DNA of 64,000 bases from Centroberyx gerrardi (taxonomy: Eukaryota; Chordata; Actinopteri; Beryciformes; Berycidae), in assembly GCF_048128805.1 (NCBI RefSeq), contig NC_136006.1, positions 1,691,783-1,755,782 of the forward strand, read 5' to 3'. Under the pieces are notes generated by a model. The model did not search any database. It worked only from the letters and a program-made list of their open reading frames with translations, and had not been told where the DNA came from. Position 1 is the stretch's first letter, and the number at the start of each line of letters is the position of its first letter. The translations under genes and the position numbers were made by a program. This document shows positions 10,375-22,842 of this stretch, one piece after another.

Positions 10375-10549
10375 AGAACTTTAAGACAGATTGCTTCACA
10401 AACAAAAGCAAATAAATCAGTACAACCAAACAATCGATACAACTCAATTTCTCACTCTGAAAATATTTTCACTTATCTCACTAGTCAGCACAGTGGGCCT
10501 TATTTTGGCCTAAAGATTCAGCACCATGGACAGCCCCGCTCAAACTATT

Positions 10550-10802
10550 ACCTCCGCCAAGGAGGTTATGTTTTCGGTGCCATTTGTTTGTTTGTTTGTT
10601 TGTCTGTCTGTCAGCAGGATTACGGAAAAACTACTGGCCCGATTTTCATGAAACTTCGTGGAAGGGTGTAGCATGGGCCAAGGAAGAACCCATACAATTT
10701 TGGAGCAGATCCGTATATTGGTTGCGCTTGCACATTTGCATATCATAGAAGACTGTATTGGCCTTAGCGGAGGTCTGCGCTCTCTGAGTGCCCTTCTAGT
10801 TT
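10550..10802. mobile_element. nested MITE with CCTCCGCCAAGG ends
   Basis: The left side carries ACCTCCGCCAAGG. The right side carries CCTTAGCGGAGGT followed by CTGCGCTCTCTGAGTGCCC. Between them is a non-coding body with GTTTGTTTGTCTGTCTGTC. It belongs to an abundant vertebrate repeat type. The same nested element lies at about 32213-32460, so it entered before the host repeat spread. Confidence 0.6.
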
Positions 10803-10879
10803 ATTTTGGGATGCAGTGAGATGCAATGACAAACAAAGGATGCAGTGACAGGATGCAATTGTGTCATGAAAAATAAATG

Positions 10880-11063
10880 AATAACACTCCCCTACATTCT
10901 CCTTTGTTCTCCGCTTCAAATCATGCCATCTTCTTTTGCAGTCTGAAGGTGTGCGTTTGGAAACACCAACAGCACTGACAGACTGGGATATTAAATCCCA
11001 AATATGGTTTCTTGCAGTCCCGGTTAAATTTCTTGCCTGAAGTTTTGAGGAATGCCTCTGCAC
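10880..11063 (-). pseudogene. Myb/SANT-like domain remnant
   Basis: The minus frame reads SVSAVGVSKRTPSDCKRR then WHDLKRRTKENV. This is the end of a Myb/SANT-like helix-turn-helix as found in Harbinger accessory proteins. A neighbouring frame carries the preceding part (KKFNRDCKKP), so the gene is frameshifted and has no full reading frame. Confidence 0.5.
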
Positions 11064-11368
11064 CTAGTCCTTCAGGACTTGCAGCTCGCGGTCTAAAAAT
11101 TTCATTTTTCTCTTTCTCTCTGCCATTGTCCTGCCTACTGTGTTCTTGGCGCAAAGGCAACATTTGCCACATTGATAATTGCAATCAGACGCAAAACAGG
11201 GGCAAATTGCACTCAGTTACAGGTTATGGGCGTGTTTGCGCTGGCATATCATTAGCGTAATATCTTTTGTGAATCGGTCCTTGAGACGGAGCAAATAGCG
11301 GTTGCAAATGATATGCAATTCATGGTGCTATTAGCAGCCGCAATCCATTCTTTGTGAATTCGCCCCAG

Positions 11369-11710
11369 AATATTTTTACAAAAATAGTAGGATTTAATGT
11401 TGTTATTTAACAAAGAATAATTATAATAAACACATGTGTTTGCCACACTTGGATACAGCTCTAAAAGCAGACAAGTATAGCATAGTTGTGAGATAGTCAG
11501 AAATGATGGTCTCTATTAGACAGTCTGTCTTCTTCTTATCTTTATTTTCAGTACCACAGTCAACTGCCTGGATGTATGGAACAGGGGTTTGCAAATATTT
11601 CCATATCAAGGACCCCTAATCACACAAAAATATTCCTTGACATTCCTAGAGGTCACAGTAAAAAAAACACAATAGTTTAAGGATAGAGAAGCATAGACCA
11701 GATAATGATA
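11369..11710. other. distal flank of the B duplication unit
   Basis: This is non-coding and the duplicate of about 6890-7223. No gene was found. Confidence 0.6.
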
Positions 11711-14245
11711 GTTACGCATTGTAATTTTAGTTCTATATTCACAGGTGGAGCCCTCTAATGGGGCTCTATTGGCTTGACCACTCATTTAGTCACCTCAGCG
11801 CACTAAAATTTGCATGCACGTGTTCAGCCAATCAGGATGAGCCTATTCAACTATTCAACGAGACCTCGCCCTATATATGGTGTGTGGTCAACAGTTCAGC
11901 ATCCACAAAATCTTCAACGGCTCGTGGAACAGCAGGGTGACTCGAGGATCTGCCTGTGATCATAGAACTAGAGTTACAATGCGTAACTATGGTTGTATTT
12001 CACACAGGCTTCGCCCTCTAACGGGGCAGTATTGGCTTAGGAGATGAAGCCCCATGACCTCACTCCCTGCCATGACACCAACACATGACAACATGCCGTG
12101 CCACAAGCCTGATTGACTGTAAACATTGTCCAACGGGTCCACTCCACTCCCACACGGCAGGTAAAGTGGGGAGTGCGGACCAACACTAAACTCATGCAAA
12201 TGACGTAGTGCCATCGGGCTCAGGGCTGGTCCTAATCGTGCCCCAGCACGTTAAGACTCCAGCACAACAGGTGCATTCCGGTGCAGAGCACCAACCTCAA
12301 GAAAGACCCAGACACATCTAACAGCTAAAACCTGATAAATGGACTGGGCATCAACCACGCTGCCACTGTACAGATCTCCTCCACACTCATCCCACTGAAC
12401 AAGGCTGTGGATGCAACCATACCCCTTGTAGAGTGTACACGAATATATGTGGGAGGCTCCCTGCCCGCCAACACAAGCCTATGAGATGCCATCGCAGAGC
12501 CAGTGGGCAAGTCTCTGTTTTCACAGGGGCTTGCCAGCCACTCCGTCTGCATAACACACAAACAACTGTTGTATAGTTGTTGTATAACCTTTGAATAGCT
12601 GTGCATTCCACATAATATGCCAATGCACGCACAGGGCAAAAACAATACAATTTCTCCTCCCTCTCTCCCTTGTGAGGAGGGGGTTAGAATGCATCCAGCT
12701 GAATCGTCCTAGACCTAAACAAACTCCTAATGTTCCTTGGCACAAAGGACAGATTCTATCCGAGTGTGGCACCACTCAGGTCCCCACGTATCAGCATAGC
12801 TGGGATGGACCGAAAGAGCACACAAATCACTCACTCTCTTAGGCAAAGTCAAAGCAAGCAGCAACAGTGTCTTAATTGACAACAGCTTAACAGAGGTCTG
12901 CCCAATGGGTTTGGAAGGCTCCTTCGAAAAGGCCTCAAGGACCAAGGGCAGCTCCCACTCGGGGGTAGCGAAATGTATCACCAGGCGCTTCCTCCTAACC
13001 CCAGGTTTTGGGATGTCTCAGGAGAGGGTGACCAAAACCAACCTCTCTCCGAACCCCTCATGACAAGAGGAAATGGCTGACGCATAACCCTAAGAGTGGA
13101 ATGCATCAGTCCCCTCTTCAGTAGGAGCCGGAAGAAAGAAAGGACAGATCCAACTGAGCACATCAACGGATAAATGTTCCCCTCCCCACATCATTTCTGG
13201 AAACCCAACCATTTAGCTTTGCAGCTGGAAATGGTGGATTCTGCCTGGGTGCTCTGGATAGTCTGCAGACAATCCTGTACACATCAGTCTGTCCCTCCCT
13301 GTCAAGAACCAACCTTGAGAGGCTGACCCAGAATGGGCATTGCACCTATCGCTCCGCTCGCCTCTGAGAGTGCTCCCCAAAACTGGGGAACTGTCCAGAG
13401 CAGTGCGGCTAATAGCTGAGTTATTTCTACATACAATGGTGCCGTCATGCAACCAAGGGCTACCAGAATGACTGTCAACCTCTCCTGTCTTACCCTCACC
13501 AGCAGTGGGGGAATAAAACTGTGGAGAGGGAAAACTTGCGTGTTCAAATGCATTCACCGCCAAGGGTGGATCATCCCAGGGAGGCAGTGAGTGTTTTGCC
13601 TCGTGGCAAACAGATACAACTCTGCTTTCCCAAACACAGTCCAAATCCGACTGGTTGGGGTGCGCTCTTCTTCCAATTGACCGCAAACCAGTTCTGCGCC
13701 AATTCTCATTGCCCATTCTCTGGACTGGGCCATGAGGATCAGGGTGTCCAGGTAAAAGAAGACCCGAATCTCTCAACAACACAGTGGTTCAAACATTGTG
13801 TCTACACACTTTGAAATGGTATGGGGGGCTAGAGAATAGCCGAACGGTAGTCTGCTGTACTTGTAGGCTATCCCCTGGAAGGCAAAGCGCAGGGATTTCC
13901 TGTGCCTGGGCACCACTGAAACCTGAAAGTAGGTCTAACCCAGTCGCCCGGCTGTACCAATTCCAGTAGCTTCATCAATGTGAGCATATAGAATGGCCTC
14001 TATGTGATGCACACATTCTCCAGTTTTCTTGGGTACAAGAAAATAACAGGAGTATAGACATCTCTCTCTGTCCTCCTGAAGAACTACAGAAATAGCATCC
14101 TTCTGTAACAGTTCCTGAATTTCCCAGAGAGGGTGTCCACGTCCTCTGGTGAGGACAGGATTGGCGACCTCACCAGGACAAACAGTAAGGTGTAACGCTG
14201 GCCAACCCAGTGGCCGGTCTCCATTGAGCTTCAACACGAGAGACT
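11711..14245 (-). mobile_element. fossil DIRS-type retrotransposon, copy 1
   Basis: This is the remains of a tyrosine-recombinase retroelement reading on the minus strand. Its terminal region (11711-11985) starts GTTACGCATTGTAA and closes with the inverse TTACAATGCGTAAC, as expected for DIRS inverted ends. Then follow recombinase pieces (12.3-13.0 kb, with KRVSDLCAL), RNase H-side sequence (13.2-13.8 kb) and a small reverse transcriptase piece (13.9-14.2 kb). No gag region is present. It is broken in many places and looks older than copy 2. Confidence 0.75.
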
Positions 14246-17200
14246 CAGGCCTAGTAGGTCATTTCTTCACAAATCTCGTGTACCAGTACTGAGTAGAGAA
14301 CCGGAGAAAGACCCAGACACATCCAACAGATAGAACCTGATGAATGGACAGGGCGTCGACCAGGACGCCGCTGTGCAGATCTCCTCCACACCTGTTCCAC
14401 TGAACAGTGCCATCGACACAGCCACACTGCGTGTCAAGTGCGCGCGGATGACTGCAGGAGGGTCCCTACCCACCAGCACATAAGCCTATGATATTTCCTC
14501 ACAGAGCCAGTGGGAGAGTCTCTGCTTTGACAGGGGCTTGCCAGCCACACTGTCTGCATAGCACACAAAAAGCTGCTGTGTGCGCCTCACCGTGGCTGTG
14601 CGTTTCACATAACATGCTAACGCATGCATGGGGCATAAACAGTGCAGCCTCACCTCTCTCTCCTCACCCTGAGGAGGAGGATAGAAAGCCTCCAGCTGAA
14701 TCGTCCTAGACCGAAAAGAACTATTGATGTTCTTGGGTGCAAAAGACGGATTCTGTCTGAGCGTGGCGCCACTCAGGTCCCCACGTATCAGCAAACAGCT
14801 GGGATGGACCAAAAGAGTGCACAAGTCACTCACTCTTTTAGCTGAGGTCAAAGCAAGCAGCAGAGCCGTCTTGACCGACAACAGCTTAAGAGAAGTCTGC
14901 CTAATCGGTTCAAAAGGCTCCTTAGACAGAGCCTCCAAGACCAAAGGCACTGGGGCGCGGTGGAACGCACCACTGGCCGTTTTCTCCTAGCCACCTGCAA
15001 CAATCTCTTCATGAGGGGGTGGCCAAAAACCAACCTCTCTCCAAACCCCTCATGGCAGGAAGAGATTGCCAATGCATACACTTTAATAATGGAGTGCGCC
15101 AGCCCCCTTTCCAGCAGGCACTGGAGGAAAGAGACAACAGATCCAATTGAACAGTTCAAAGGATCGATGTTCCGCTCCCCGAACCATTTCTGAAAGCCCA
15201 ACCATTTAGCCTTGTAGCTATCAATGGTGGATTGAGCCCTCGCGCCCTGGATGGTCTGCACCACATCCGCAGCCAGTCCAGCGCGCATCAGTCTGTCCCT
15301 CTCAGGAACCAAATACTGAGAGGCTGTCCCAGGCTGGGCATCGCGCCTATCGCTCCATTCGTCTGAGACAATGCCCCCCAAAACTGGGGAACTGTCCAGG
15401 GTGGAGCTACCAGCAGCTGTCTCATCTCCGCGTACCACGGTGTCGTTGTGCGGTCCGGGGCCACCAGAATGAGCGACAGTCTCTCCACTCTCACTCTCGC
15501 CAGTAGGAGAGGAATGAGACGGAGGGGAGGAAAAGCATACAGCAGCTTTCCTGGCCATGGCGTGTGTCCGAACGCGTCCACACCCAATGGGGGAGCGTGT
15601 CGGGGAAACAGAGAACCACAGGGGGCAGTGGGCGTTCTGCCGGGTGGCGAACAGGTCCAATTCCGCCCTCCCAAATCGGGACCAAATCTGGTCCACTATG
15701 TCGGGATGTAATCTCCATTCGTCCTCCAGGGGCCCGCCCCTTGACATGAGGTCGGCCCCCATGTTCTCCAGGTCTGGAATATGCAGTGCCTTGAGAGAAC
15801 GGAGGTGCTCTGTGGCCCAGTGCCACAGGTTCTCGGCAGCATTCAGCAACAGTGTGGATCGCACTCCTCCCTGTCTGTTGATGTAGGCCACCGTCGAGCG
15901 GTTGTCGGTCCTCACTAGCACAACCTTCCCCTGTAACAGAGGCAGGAAGTGCTGTAGGACCAGCATGACTGCAGTCAACTCTAGTAGGTTGATGTGCTGG
16001 TTTGTCCCTGAAGGCCACACACCACCGACTGACTGCCCCAGGCAGGTTCCCCCCCAACCTGTCAGGGAGGCGTCTGTGAACACCGACACGTAGGAGGTCA
16101 CTCTCCCCAGCGGTGTTCCCTCCACCAGTATGCCAGGTCCTCCCTGGCTGTTGGGGGGATGGTTACCATGTGACGTTTGTGATGTCGTGGATCCAAACGC
16201 AATCTGGCAAACCATCTCTGAAGGCGTCTCATATGGAGCAGCCCCAGTGGAACCATAGGGTGAGCCGCCGCCATGAGACCCAGGAGCCGCATGATGGTCA
16301 AAGCCGTCACTGTTCCCCCCTGTTTCACCCGCTGAACCGCCTCCAACACGGCCGTCTGTCTGGGATCTGACAGACACGCCCGTAGTGTGGCGGAGTCCAG
16401 CTGCACTCCCAAATACACCGCCTGTTGGCTTGGTATGGGTGCGCTCTTTTTCCAATTGATGGCAAAGCCTAACCTGGTTAAGTGCTACACCAATTGCACG
16501 GTGTGGAAAATAGCCCATTCTTTCGAGCGGGCCATGAGAATCAGGTCGTCTAGATAAAAGAAGACCCGTATTCCCTGGCGGCGCAGGGGTGCGAGCGCCG
16601 TGTCCACATACTTCGAAAAAGTGCGGGGGGCCAGGGAGTAGCCGAACGGTAGTCTGTTATACTCGTAAGCTACCCCCTGAAAGGCAAAACGCAGCTGGGA
16701 CATGAAAGTAAGCATCTTTCAAATCCACTGCGGTGAACCAATCGCCTGGCTGTACCAATTCCAGCATCTTTTTTACAGTAAGCATGCAAAATGGTCTCTG
16801 GGTGATGCATGTGTTGAGTGGACGGAGATCCAGAATAGGCCTCATATCTCCTGTTTTCTTGGGAACCAGGAAATAACCGGAATAGAGACCTCTCTCTCTG
16901 TCTTCCTGGGGAACCACAGAAACTGCTCCCTTCTGGAGTAGTTCCTGTATCTCCCTGGAGAGGGCGCTCATGCCTTCCTGAGAAGTTATGATCGACTCTC
17001 TCACTCCTGTGAATGGGGGCGGTACGCAATGAAACTGGAGTGAATAGCCCAGTCGTAACGTCCTGTCCATCCATTCTGTCAACACACACTGGGTTCGCCA
17101 CTCCTGATAAAATTCTGTCACGGGGCGAGCAGACAGCTGTGGAGCGGAGGAGAGAAATTCTGCAGCCTTGGCCCTTGCCGCCGCCGAGCTGCCCAGTAGT

Positions 17201-19990
17201 GGCAGAACGGCCCATGGGAGGCCGGAGGCAAAAGGGCTGGAGAGGCTCGGCAGCCAATGAATGGCCCGCCGGCATCTGAAGCCCCGCCTCCACACTCGCA
17301 TAGCCATTGTCTGATGCCACTGCTATTTGCTCAGTGGCAAAAACAGCATCAGAATCAGCAGACGGCATTCTCGCCATAGACTGTAATACACAGTCCCCTT
17401 TGACATCCGCTATTCGCTTCGAGGCGGATTAGGCGGCGGAGAGGGAAAACGGCGTTGACAATGCTGTGTGAGAAAGACTGTCTTCACACACGTCCGCTTG
17501 CCTCTGAGGGGAGACAACGATGACGTCAGCAGAACGGTCCAATGAGCGGGGGAGCGGAGTATTTTGAAAACTCGTCCACTCTCGCTCCGTATACACTGGC
17601 CGCCGTCTAGGAGAAATCAAGCCCGCCGTCGGAGACGAGAGGCCGGGGGCCGACTTCTCATTTGAGCCGGGCGGGCGACTGATTCCCCGTGCTTCACAAA
17701 GGATCTGCCGTCTGGAGCTTATCCGCCGACTGAAATGGTTGAGAGGCCGCTCTGCCGTCATCGAGTCGGCATTCTTGTGGACGAGTGAGGCGGGCTGAAG
17801 AAACGGCGTGCCGGTCTGTTGTTCATCCACTGTTCTTTTATGGAAAAAAGGTGGAGAGTTGATCTGCCAATACCAGCCTCCAACTCCTGTGTTTTCCGTG
17901 TGGAAGACAGGCAGAGCGGTAAAAGCCTCCTTTTTTTTCCTTCCTGTTGTCCCGTGGGACAGCAGGGTGGGTTGGTGATACTGAGACCATCAGCCGTCCC
18001 ATTTCGGCCTGAAGACCGGGGGGGGAAGGGAGTTACCGCACCACCGAACCGATCGCTGCTCCGCCGCGCTTCCCGTGTGGGAAGAGAACAGAGAGCAAAA
18101 TGATGACTGTGATCGCCGCTCTGGCCGGTGTCCCTTGTGGGAGGAGGACAGAGAGCAATCGGCAGTCAGGGTGGTAGGAATAGGCTCTTTATGGAAGAAG
18201 TAATTTGTTTTATTACAAACAAAAACATCATTTACACAAGGCACAATGGGAACATATCCAGGAACATTGTGGGGGGATGCGAGGACAACGCCACTAACAC
18301 ACGGCTGGGGATGAACATAAGCCTCGCAGGCCGGGTCAGTTCCCCCCTCCAGCAGTCAGTATCGCTTCTTGCTGGGCGGCTGGTTCCCAGCCTTCCAGGA
18401 ACAAGCCAGCGGTCGACGGGAACCCCGGGGTCCTCTCTGGGCCGGTGGCGGAGGAGGAGCGTCGCTGTCGGAGCGAGCCAGTGGCAGGGCGGGCTGCATC
18501 ACGGACGCCGGTGGGAGGCGAGAGGAGGATCCAGCAGAAAAGGAAGCCACATTACGCCGTCCACGCCTCTTGGACGCCGCCGTACGCTGTCCCTTGGGTC
18601 CTGGGAGGAAGTCTTCTGCTTGGTGGAAGAAGACGCCAACGGCAGATGACAGCGCAACTGAGCCTTTTCCTCCTCTAAGCATTGGAAACGCTGTGTAGCC
18701 AAGGTGACGGATGCGCCGAAGAGCCCATCAGGCGACAGCGGAGCACCCAGCAGGTCTTCCTTGTCCTTCTTCTGAAGGGCTGTCAGATCGAGCCACATGT
18801 GCTGAGTACCGATGGTAGCCAGAGCCATGGCGCGTCCAGCGGCAGTGGCGATTCCCCTGGTTAAATTGTTCATCTGTCCCGCAATACGGGATACATGATC
18901 CAATTCAGAAGCGGAGAGGGAGGCTTTTCCTGTCGACACGGTGGATAGGGACACCCCCAGCAGCCCCAGGTTGTTGGCCATGGCTGCCGTCTGGGCTGCC
19001 AAGTGGAAAAACTTGCCATAAAATTCCACCGTCTCCTTGTCTCTGGGTTGAGGAGGAGCATGTTTCCTGCTGCCAGACCAGCTGGTTGAGCCAGGAGAAA
19101 AATGAGCGGCCAGCACGTCATTGAGCGGGGGAACACCAGAGCGACAGAAAACGCTTTTCCCGTGGATATTGGAAAAATCAGAGAGGCCGGAGATAGGAGC
19201 CTTGCAGCGGAGTGGCTCCTTCCAGGATGCTTCCACAGCCGCCCAAACCTCGTCCAAGGCGGGAGCGACGAAGACCAGCTTGGTCTCTGCCGCCCGCCGA
19301 AAGACTCCCTGGGCCAGGCGATCAGCGGCACAAGGGGGTTCGGGGGGCGGAAGCGGGATCCCGGCATTCTCGGCGGCCGTCCTCATCACGTCGGGGAAGT
19401 CTAGTTTCAACGATGGATGAGGTAGAGCAGCGGAGGTGAAGGATGCAGCCGTGACAGAGACGGAGGAGATGTTGTCATCGCTGTCCCCCGGCAGCATCCC
19501 TTCTTCATCCTCCGCCACCAGGGGAGGAGCCAGCAGCGAAAGCGCTGTGACAGGGGCAGAGGAGCAGGGCTCGGGCGAGCCGCCGCCAGCCTCCGCCTCC
19601 GCCTCACTGTCATAACAGCGGAGCTCGATTTCAGGGGAACGCTGATGCTGATAGCGTTCGAAATGAGCCCAACGCCGCTGGCGTCTCACCCTGGAGAGAG
19701 CCCTGCAGCTGCTGCAGTCCGGCGAGTCGGAGAAACCGTCCGCGGTGTGTTCTGGGCCAAGGCACTCGAAGCACGCCTCATGCGGGTCCGTCGTCGCGAT
19801 CAGGCCGGGGCAGCCCAGGCAGTCTTTAGCGATGTTTGTCTCAGACGATGCCATCCTAGGCAAACTTGTTCGTCAGGCGCTGAAGAAAAAGTGGCTGCTG
19901 AATGAGGGGACGCCTGCCCACTCCTCCTTCTGGACTAGTTGGCATCTGTCCCTGCCCTTGTTGTAGAGCGGGGTAGGGAAGCTGCCTAGC
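14246..19990 (-). mobile_element. fossil DIRS-type retrotransposon, copy 2
   Basis: This is a longer copy of the same family. In minus-strand order it has a gag-like frame (19863-18499), then reverse transcriptase (17377-16485, with FFYLDDL). RNase H follows (about 16090-15750, with VFTDASLTGWGG and RTDNRSTVAYINRQGG), then tyrosine recombinase (about 15300-14486, with AKRVSDLCTL). The gag frame is long and open, but the element as a whole is broken a few times. It lies head-to-tail against copy 1. No terminal repeat was recognised at its high-coordinate end. The long plus-strand frames here are shadows of its GC-rich coding strand. Confidence 0.82.
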
Positions 19991-20269
19991 CCTGCCCATC
20001 CATTCGCCACCGTCCCCACCAGATCCCTGTGCCTCGCCCAAGATTTGATCGTCTCCCACTGCGTCCTTGGCCCTCCGCTTCCTGCCTGTACGAGCCTCGG
20101 TGCCCGGCGCCAAAACTTTGGGGTCACTGGAGTCCCTGTATTGCATCACCTCTCTTGTACGGGAGACCATAAACTCTTCATTCAGGCTGCTGATGGAAGC
20201 TGCAGTTTGTTCCTCTTCCCGTAGATGTTACACAGTGTGTGTGGGAGACCCAGCTATCTTCCAAGATAG

Positions 20270-20849
20270 CTGCTGATCTTCCTCACCAGAGACTCTACTG
20301 CTGTCAGAGGTACCTCGTACACCAGTAGCTAACAGAGAATTCGAGGAAGGATGCCATGTTGGTAAATCCAGGCTTTGAACCTGCCAGGTAAGCCCAACTT
20401 GTCCACACTGGTGAGTCAGGCCTCGAGCTCCTAGGTGGTTGCCTGAATGGCAGCTGCATCCCTGAGACTATAGTCAAAGACCTTGCCCAGACTCTTGACT
20501 GGTTTGTCTGAGATGGATGGAATTCCATCCAAGGAGAAGCGGAACTTGTCCACTACTCTGCACTTGTTCAGTACCAGTGACCTGGATTTAGTTGGCTTAA
20601 AGCTCATCCTTGCCCAGGTGATGAGCATTTCTAGACCCTGGAGGATCCATCTGCTTCCCAGGACTGATGTTGTTGTTACTGTGAGGTCGTCCATGAAGGC
20701 TCTGATGGGGGGCTGTCGCACACCAGCCTTGGTCAGAGGGCCTCTACACTCCACCTCGGCTGCCTTAACCAGCATGTTCATGGCAAGGGCAAAAAGGATC
20801 ACTGGGTTACCACAGGAGTTATTTTGTGATGAAATGTTGTGACGAAATG
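20270..20849 (-). pseudogene. LINE reverse-transcriptase fragment
   Basis: The minus frame from 20856 contains GVRQPPIRAFMDDLTVTT (the catalytic box as FMDD), then ARMSFKPTKSRSLVL and KPVKSLGKVFDYSLRDAA. This is the reverse transcriptase core of the same kind of fish LINE that left its C-terminus at about 3.1-3.4 kb. Both ends are missing, and its high-coordinate end meets a MITE. Confidence 0.7.
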
Positions 20850-21057
20850 TTTGCACCCGTTTATTGATGTGAGCGATCTGCTTTACCCATTAGCGGCATT
20901 GCATAAATTAATAAAATCTTGAGATATGCAATTATTTCTGCAATTATTTCTGCAATTAATTAAACACTGGCTGTATGCCAGTGTTTGAGACCCACTTCAT
21001 CACAATAACATAGCACACATCAATAGCAGATCGCTCACATCAATAAACAGGTGCAAA
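20850..21057. mobile_element. 208-bp MITE
   Basis: The inverted repeats are about 28 bp and almost perfect. The left begins TTTGCACCCGTTTATTGATG. The right ends CATCAATAAACAGGTGCAAA. The AT-rich interior is non-coding. No clear target duplication was found, so the superfamily is not assigned. Confidence 0.75.
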
Positions 21058-21555
21058 AGGCATGCCTATGTATTTTTCACACCAGTTGTGTACTTTTTCC
21101 AACATCACTGGCAACAATGCCCTGCTTTATTAAGACATCATAGATGATCCAAGGAATAACCAGATCTTAATGTGTAATCAATGTATAGCTCTGTGTTTTA
21201 GACAGCATATTAATTGGTTATGGGGGTACTGCTTATAAACAATAAGTGTTAACGAAGTGACTGAAAAGAACCTGTTATCAGAGTTGGAGGGGGAGGAAGA
21301 TGAGGGAGGGGAGGAGTGTTGGCATAATAAAAGAATTCTGATTCTGATTCTGATTAGGAGAGTGATAGGATAAGTAGGGAAGGACAAGGGATTGGGAAGG
21401 GAGGAGGAGAGAGAAAAGGAAACCAGGGGGAGAAAATAGGTAAGGAAAAAGAGATAGGGGGCAGCAATAATGGTGCAGCAGAGTGATAGGATTACACAGA
21501 GAGTAAGACAGTCAGACAAAGAGAGAGGAAAGGAGGCACAAAAGGGAAGAGAAGA
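21058..21555. other. upstream region of TAAR C
   Basis: No gene was found. From about 21280 it becomes the purine-rich TAAR upstream tract. This includes a (GATTCT)n stretch at about 21338-21356 of the LINE-tail kind. Confidence 0.5.
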
Positions 21556-21574
21556 GATAAATCAGAAAGCTGCC
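21556..21574 (+). promoter_or_regulatory. shortened TAAR upstream block (gene C)
   Basis: Only GATAAATCAGAAAGCTGCC remains. The central 20-odd bases shared by the other six genes are absent. The missing part also contains the upstream in-frame TTG, which supports ATG 21615 (or 21612) as the real start in the whole family. Confidence 0.4.
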
Positions 21575-21614
21575 AGACCTCAGCAGCTTCTCCTCTCCTC
21601 CTCTCTCTCTGATG

Positions 21615-22842
21615 ATGGAGACCCTGGAAGGAGGTGAACTCTGCTTTCCACAGCTCCTCAACACTTCCTGCAGGAAGCCAATGCGTCCTCACTCTGAGGC
21701 CATGCTCCTCTACATTCTGCTGTCCTCCATCTCTCTGCTCACTGTGGCTCTCAACCTGCTAGTCATCATCTCCATCTCCCACTACAGGTGGCCATCAATA
21801 TATGTCATCAATACAATTCTTCATGAAACTGGTAGATTTACCGAACGAAATGTGTCATGGACTAAAATATATATATTGTCACATCTTGGCCTTTGATGAG
21901 AAAAAAGAAGATGCTAAATAATGCTTTTATATTTTTATAATGCTTGATATAATATCTGCTACATCTGGTGATAAAATACCAATAGTACAAATATTAATTA
22001 ATATAATTCTTCTGTTTCACTCCAGGCAGCTCCACACCCCCACCAACCTCTTCCTCCTCTCCCTGGCTGTCTCAGACCTCCTTGTGGGCCTCATTCTGAT
22101 GCCAGCTCAAATCCTCATAGGGGGCTGCTGGTTTCTTGGTGACCTCATTTGCACTCTGTATCGCATTGTAGACTTTATCGTTACCTCTGCCTCAGTGGGA
22201 AACATGGTGCTCATATCAGTCGATCGCTATGTGGCTATTTGTGACCCTCTGTGTTACCCCACCAAAATCACTCAGAGAAGAGTCAAAATCGGTGTTTGTC
22301 TGTGTTGGGTCTGTTCTGCTCTCTACAACTGTTTCCTTTTAAATGATCACCTGAGACAACCATACAGGTATAATTCCTGCGTTGGAGAGTGTGTGGTTGT
22401 CCTTAACTACATTGCAGGAGCTGTTGACCTTGTTGTGACCTTCATTGGTCCCATTACTGTCATCATAGTTCTGTATATGAGAGTATTTGTGGTGGCTGTG
22501 TCTCAGGCTCGTGCCATGCGATCCCACATTGTGGCTGTCACACTCCAGCGTTCAGTGACTGTAACTGCTAAGAAATCTGAGATGAAAGCAGCCAGGACTC
22601 TTGGTATTGTCATAGTTGTGTTTCTAATATGTCTCTGTCCATATTACTATCCCTCTCTTGCAGGCCAGGACACCTTGATCAGTGCCTCATCTACGGCCAT
22701 TGAGATATGGCTGTTCTATTTTAATTCATGTCTAAACCCTGTGATCTATGCCTTATTCTATCCCTGGTTTAGAAAAACTATTAAACTCATTGTTACACTT
22801 CAGATACTGCAGCCTGACTCCTGTGAGGCCAACATACTGTAG
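21615..22842 (+). CDS. taar: trace amine-associated receptor (TAAR gene C)
   Basis: Exon 1 is 21615-21787 and exon 2 is 22026-22842, giving 329 residues. The 238-bp intron is the only one in the array with a canonical GT donor. N16 is a glycosylation site. Asp107 is at 3.32 (in YRIVDFIVT) and Asp192 is at 5.42 (in GAVDLVVTFIGP), with Pro5.50 kept. Two acidic residues facing the binding pocket match the pattern known for the zebrafish di-amine receptor TAAR13c. A di-amine such as cadaverine is therefore a reasonable ligand class (inference). Position 6.48 is Leu instead of Trp. The NSCLNPVIYALFYPWF fingerprint is intact. Its closest partner is gene D. Confidence 0.93.

Larger units (their letters stand above)
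9846..11368. mobile_element. 1.5-kb repeat with Myb/SANT-like remnant
   Basis: This is absent from the matching place in the A unit, so it inserted after the duplication or was lost from A. It ends CTTTGTGAATTCGCCCC near 11368. A second, shorter copy lies at 31712-32992. It contains a nested MITE at 10550-10802 and an (ATT)n tract. The exact left end is uncertain. A broken Myb/SANT-like frame on the minus strand suggests a Harbinger-related source. Confidence 0.6.

Noticed and set aside
18128-18698. Long plus-strand frames in 14.9-19.9 kb
   Set aside because: They mirror the GC-rich coding strand of the DIRS gag and pol regions and have no family signature.
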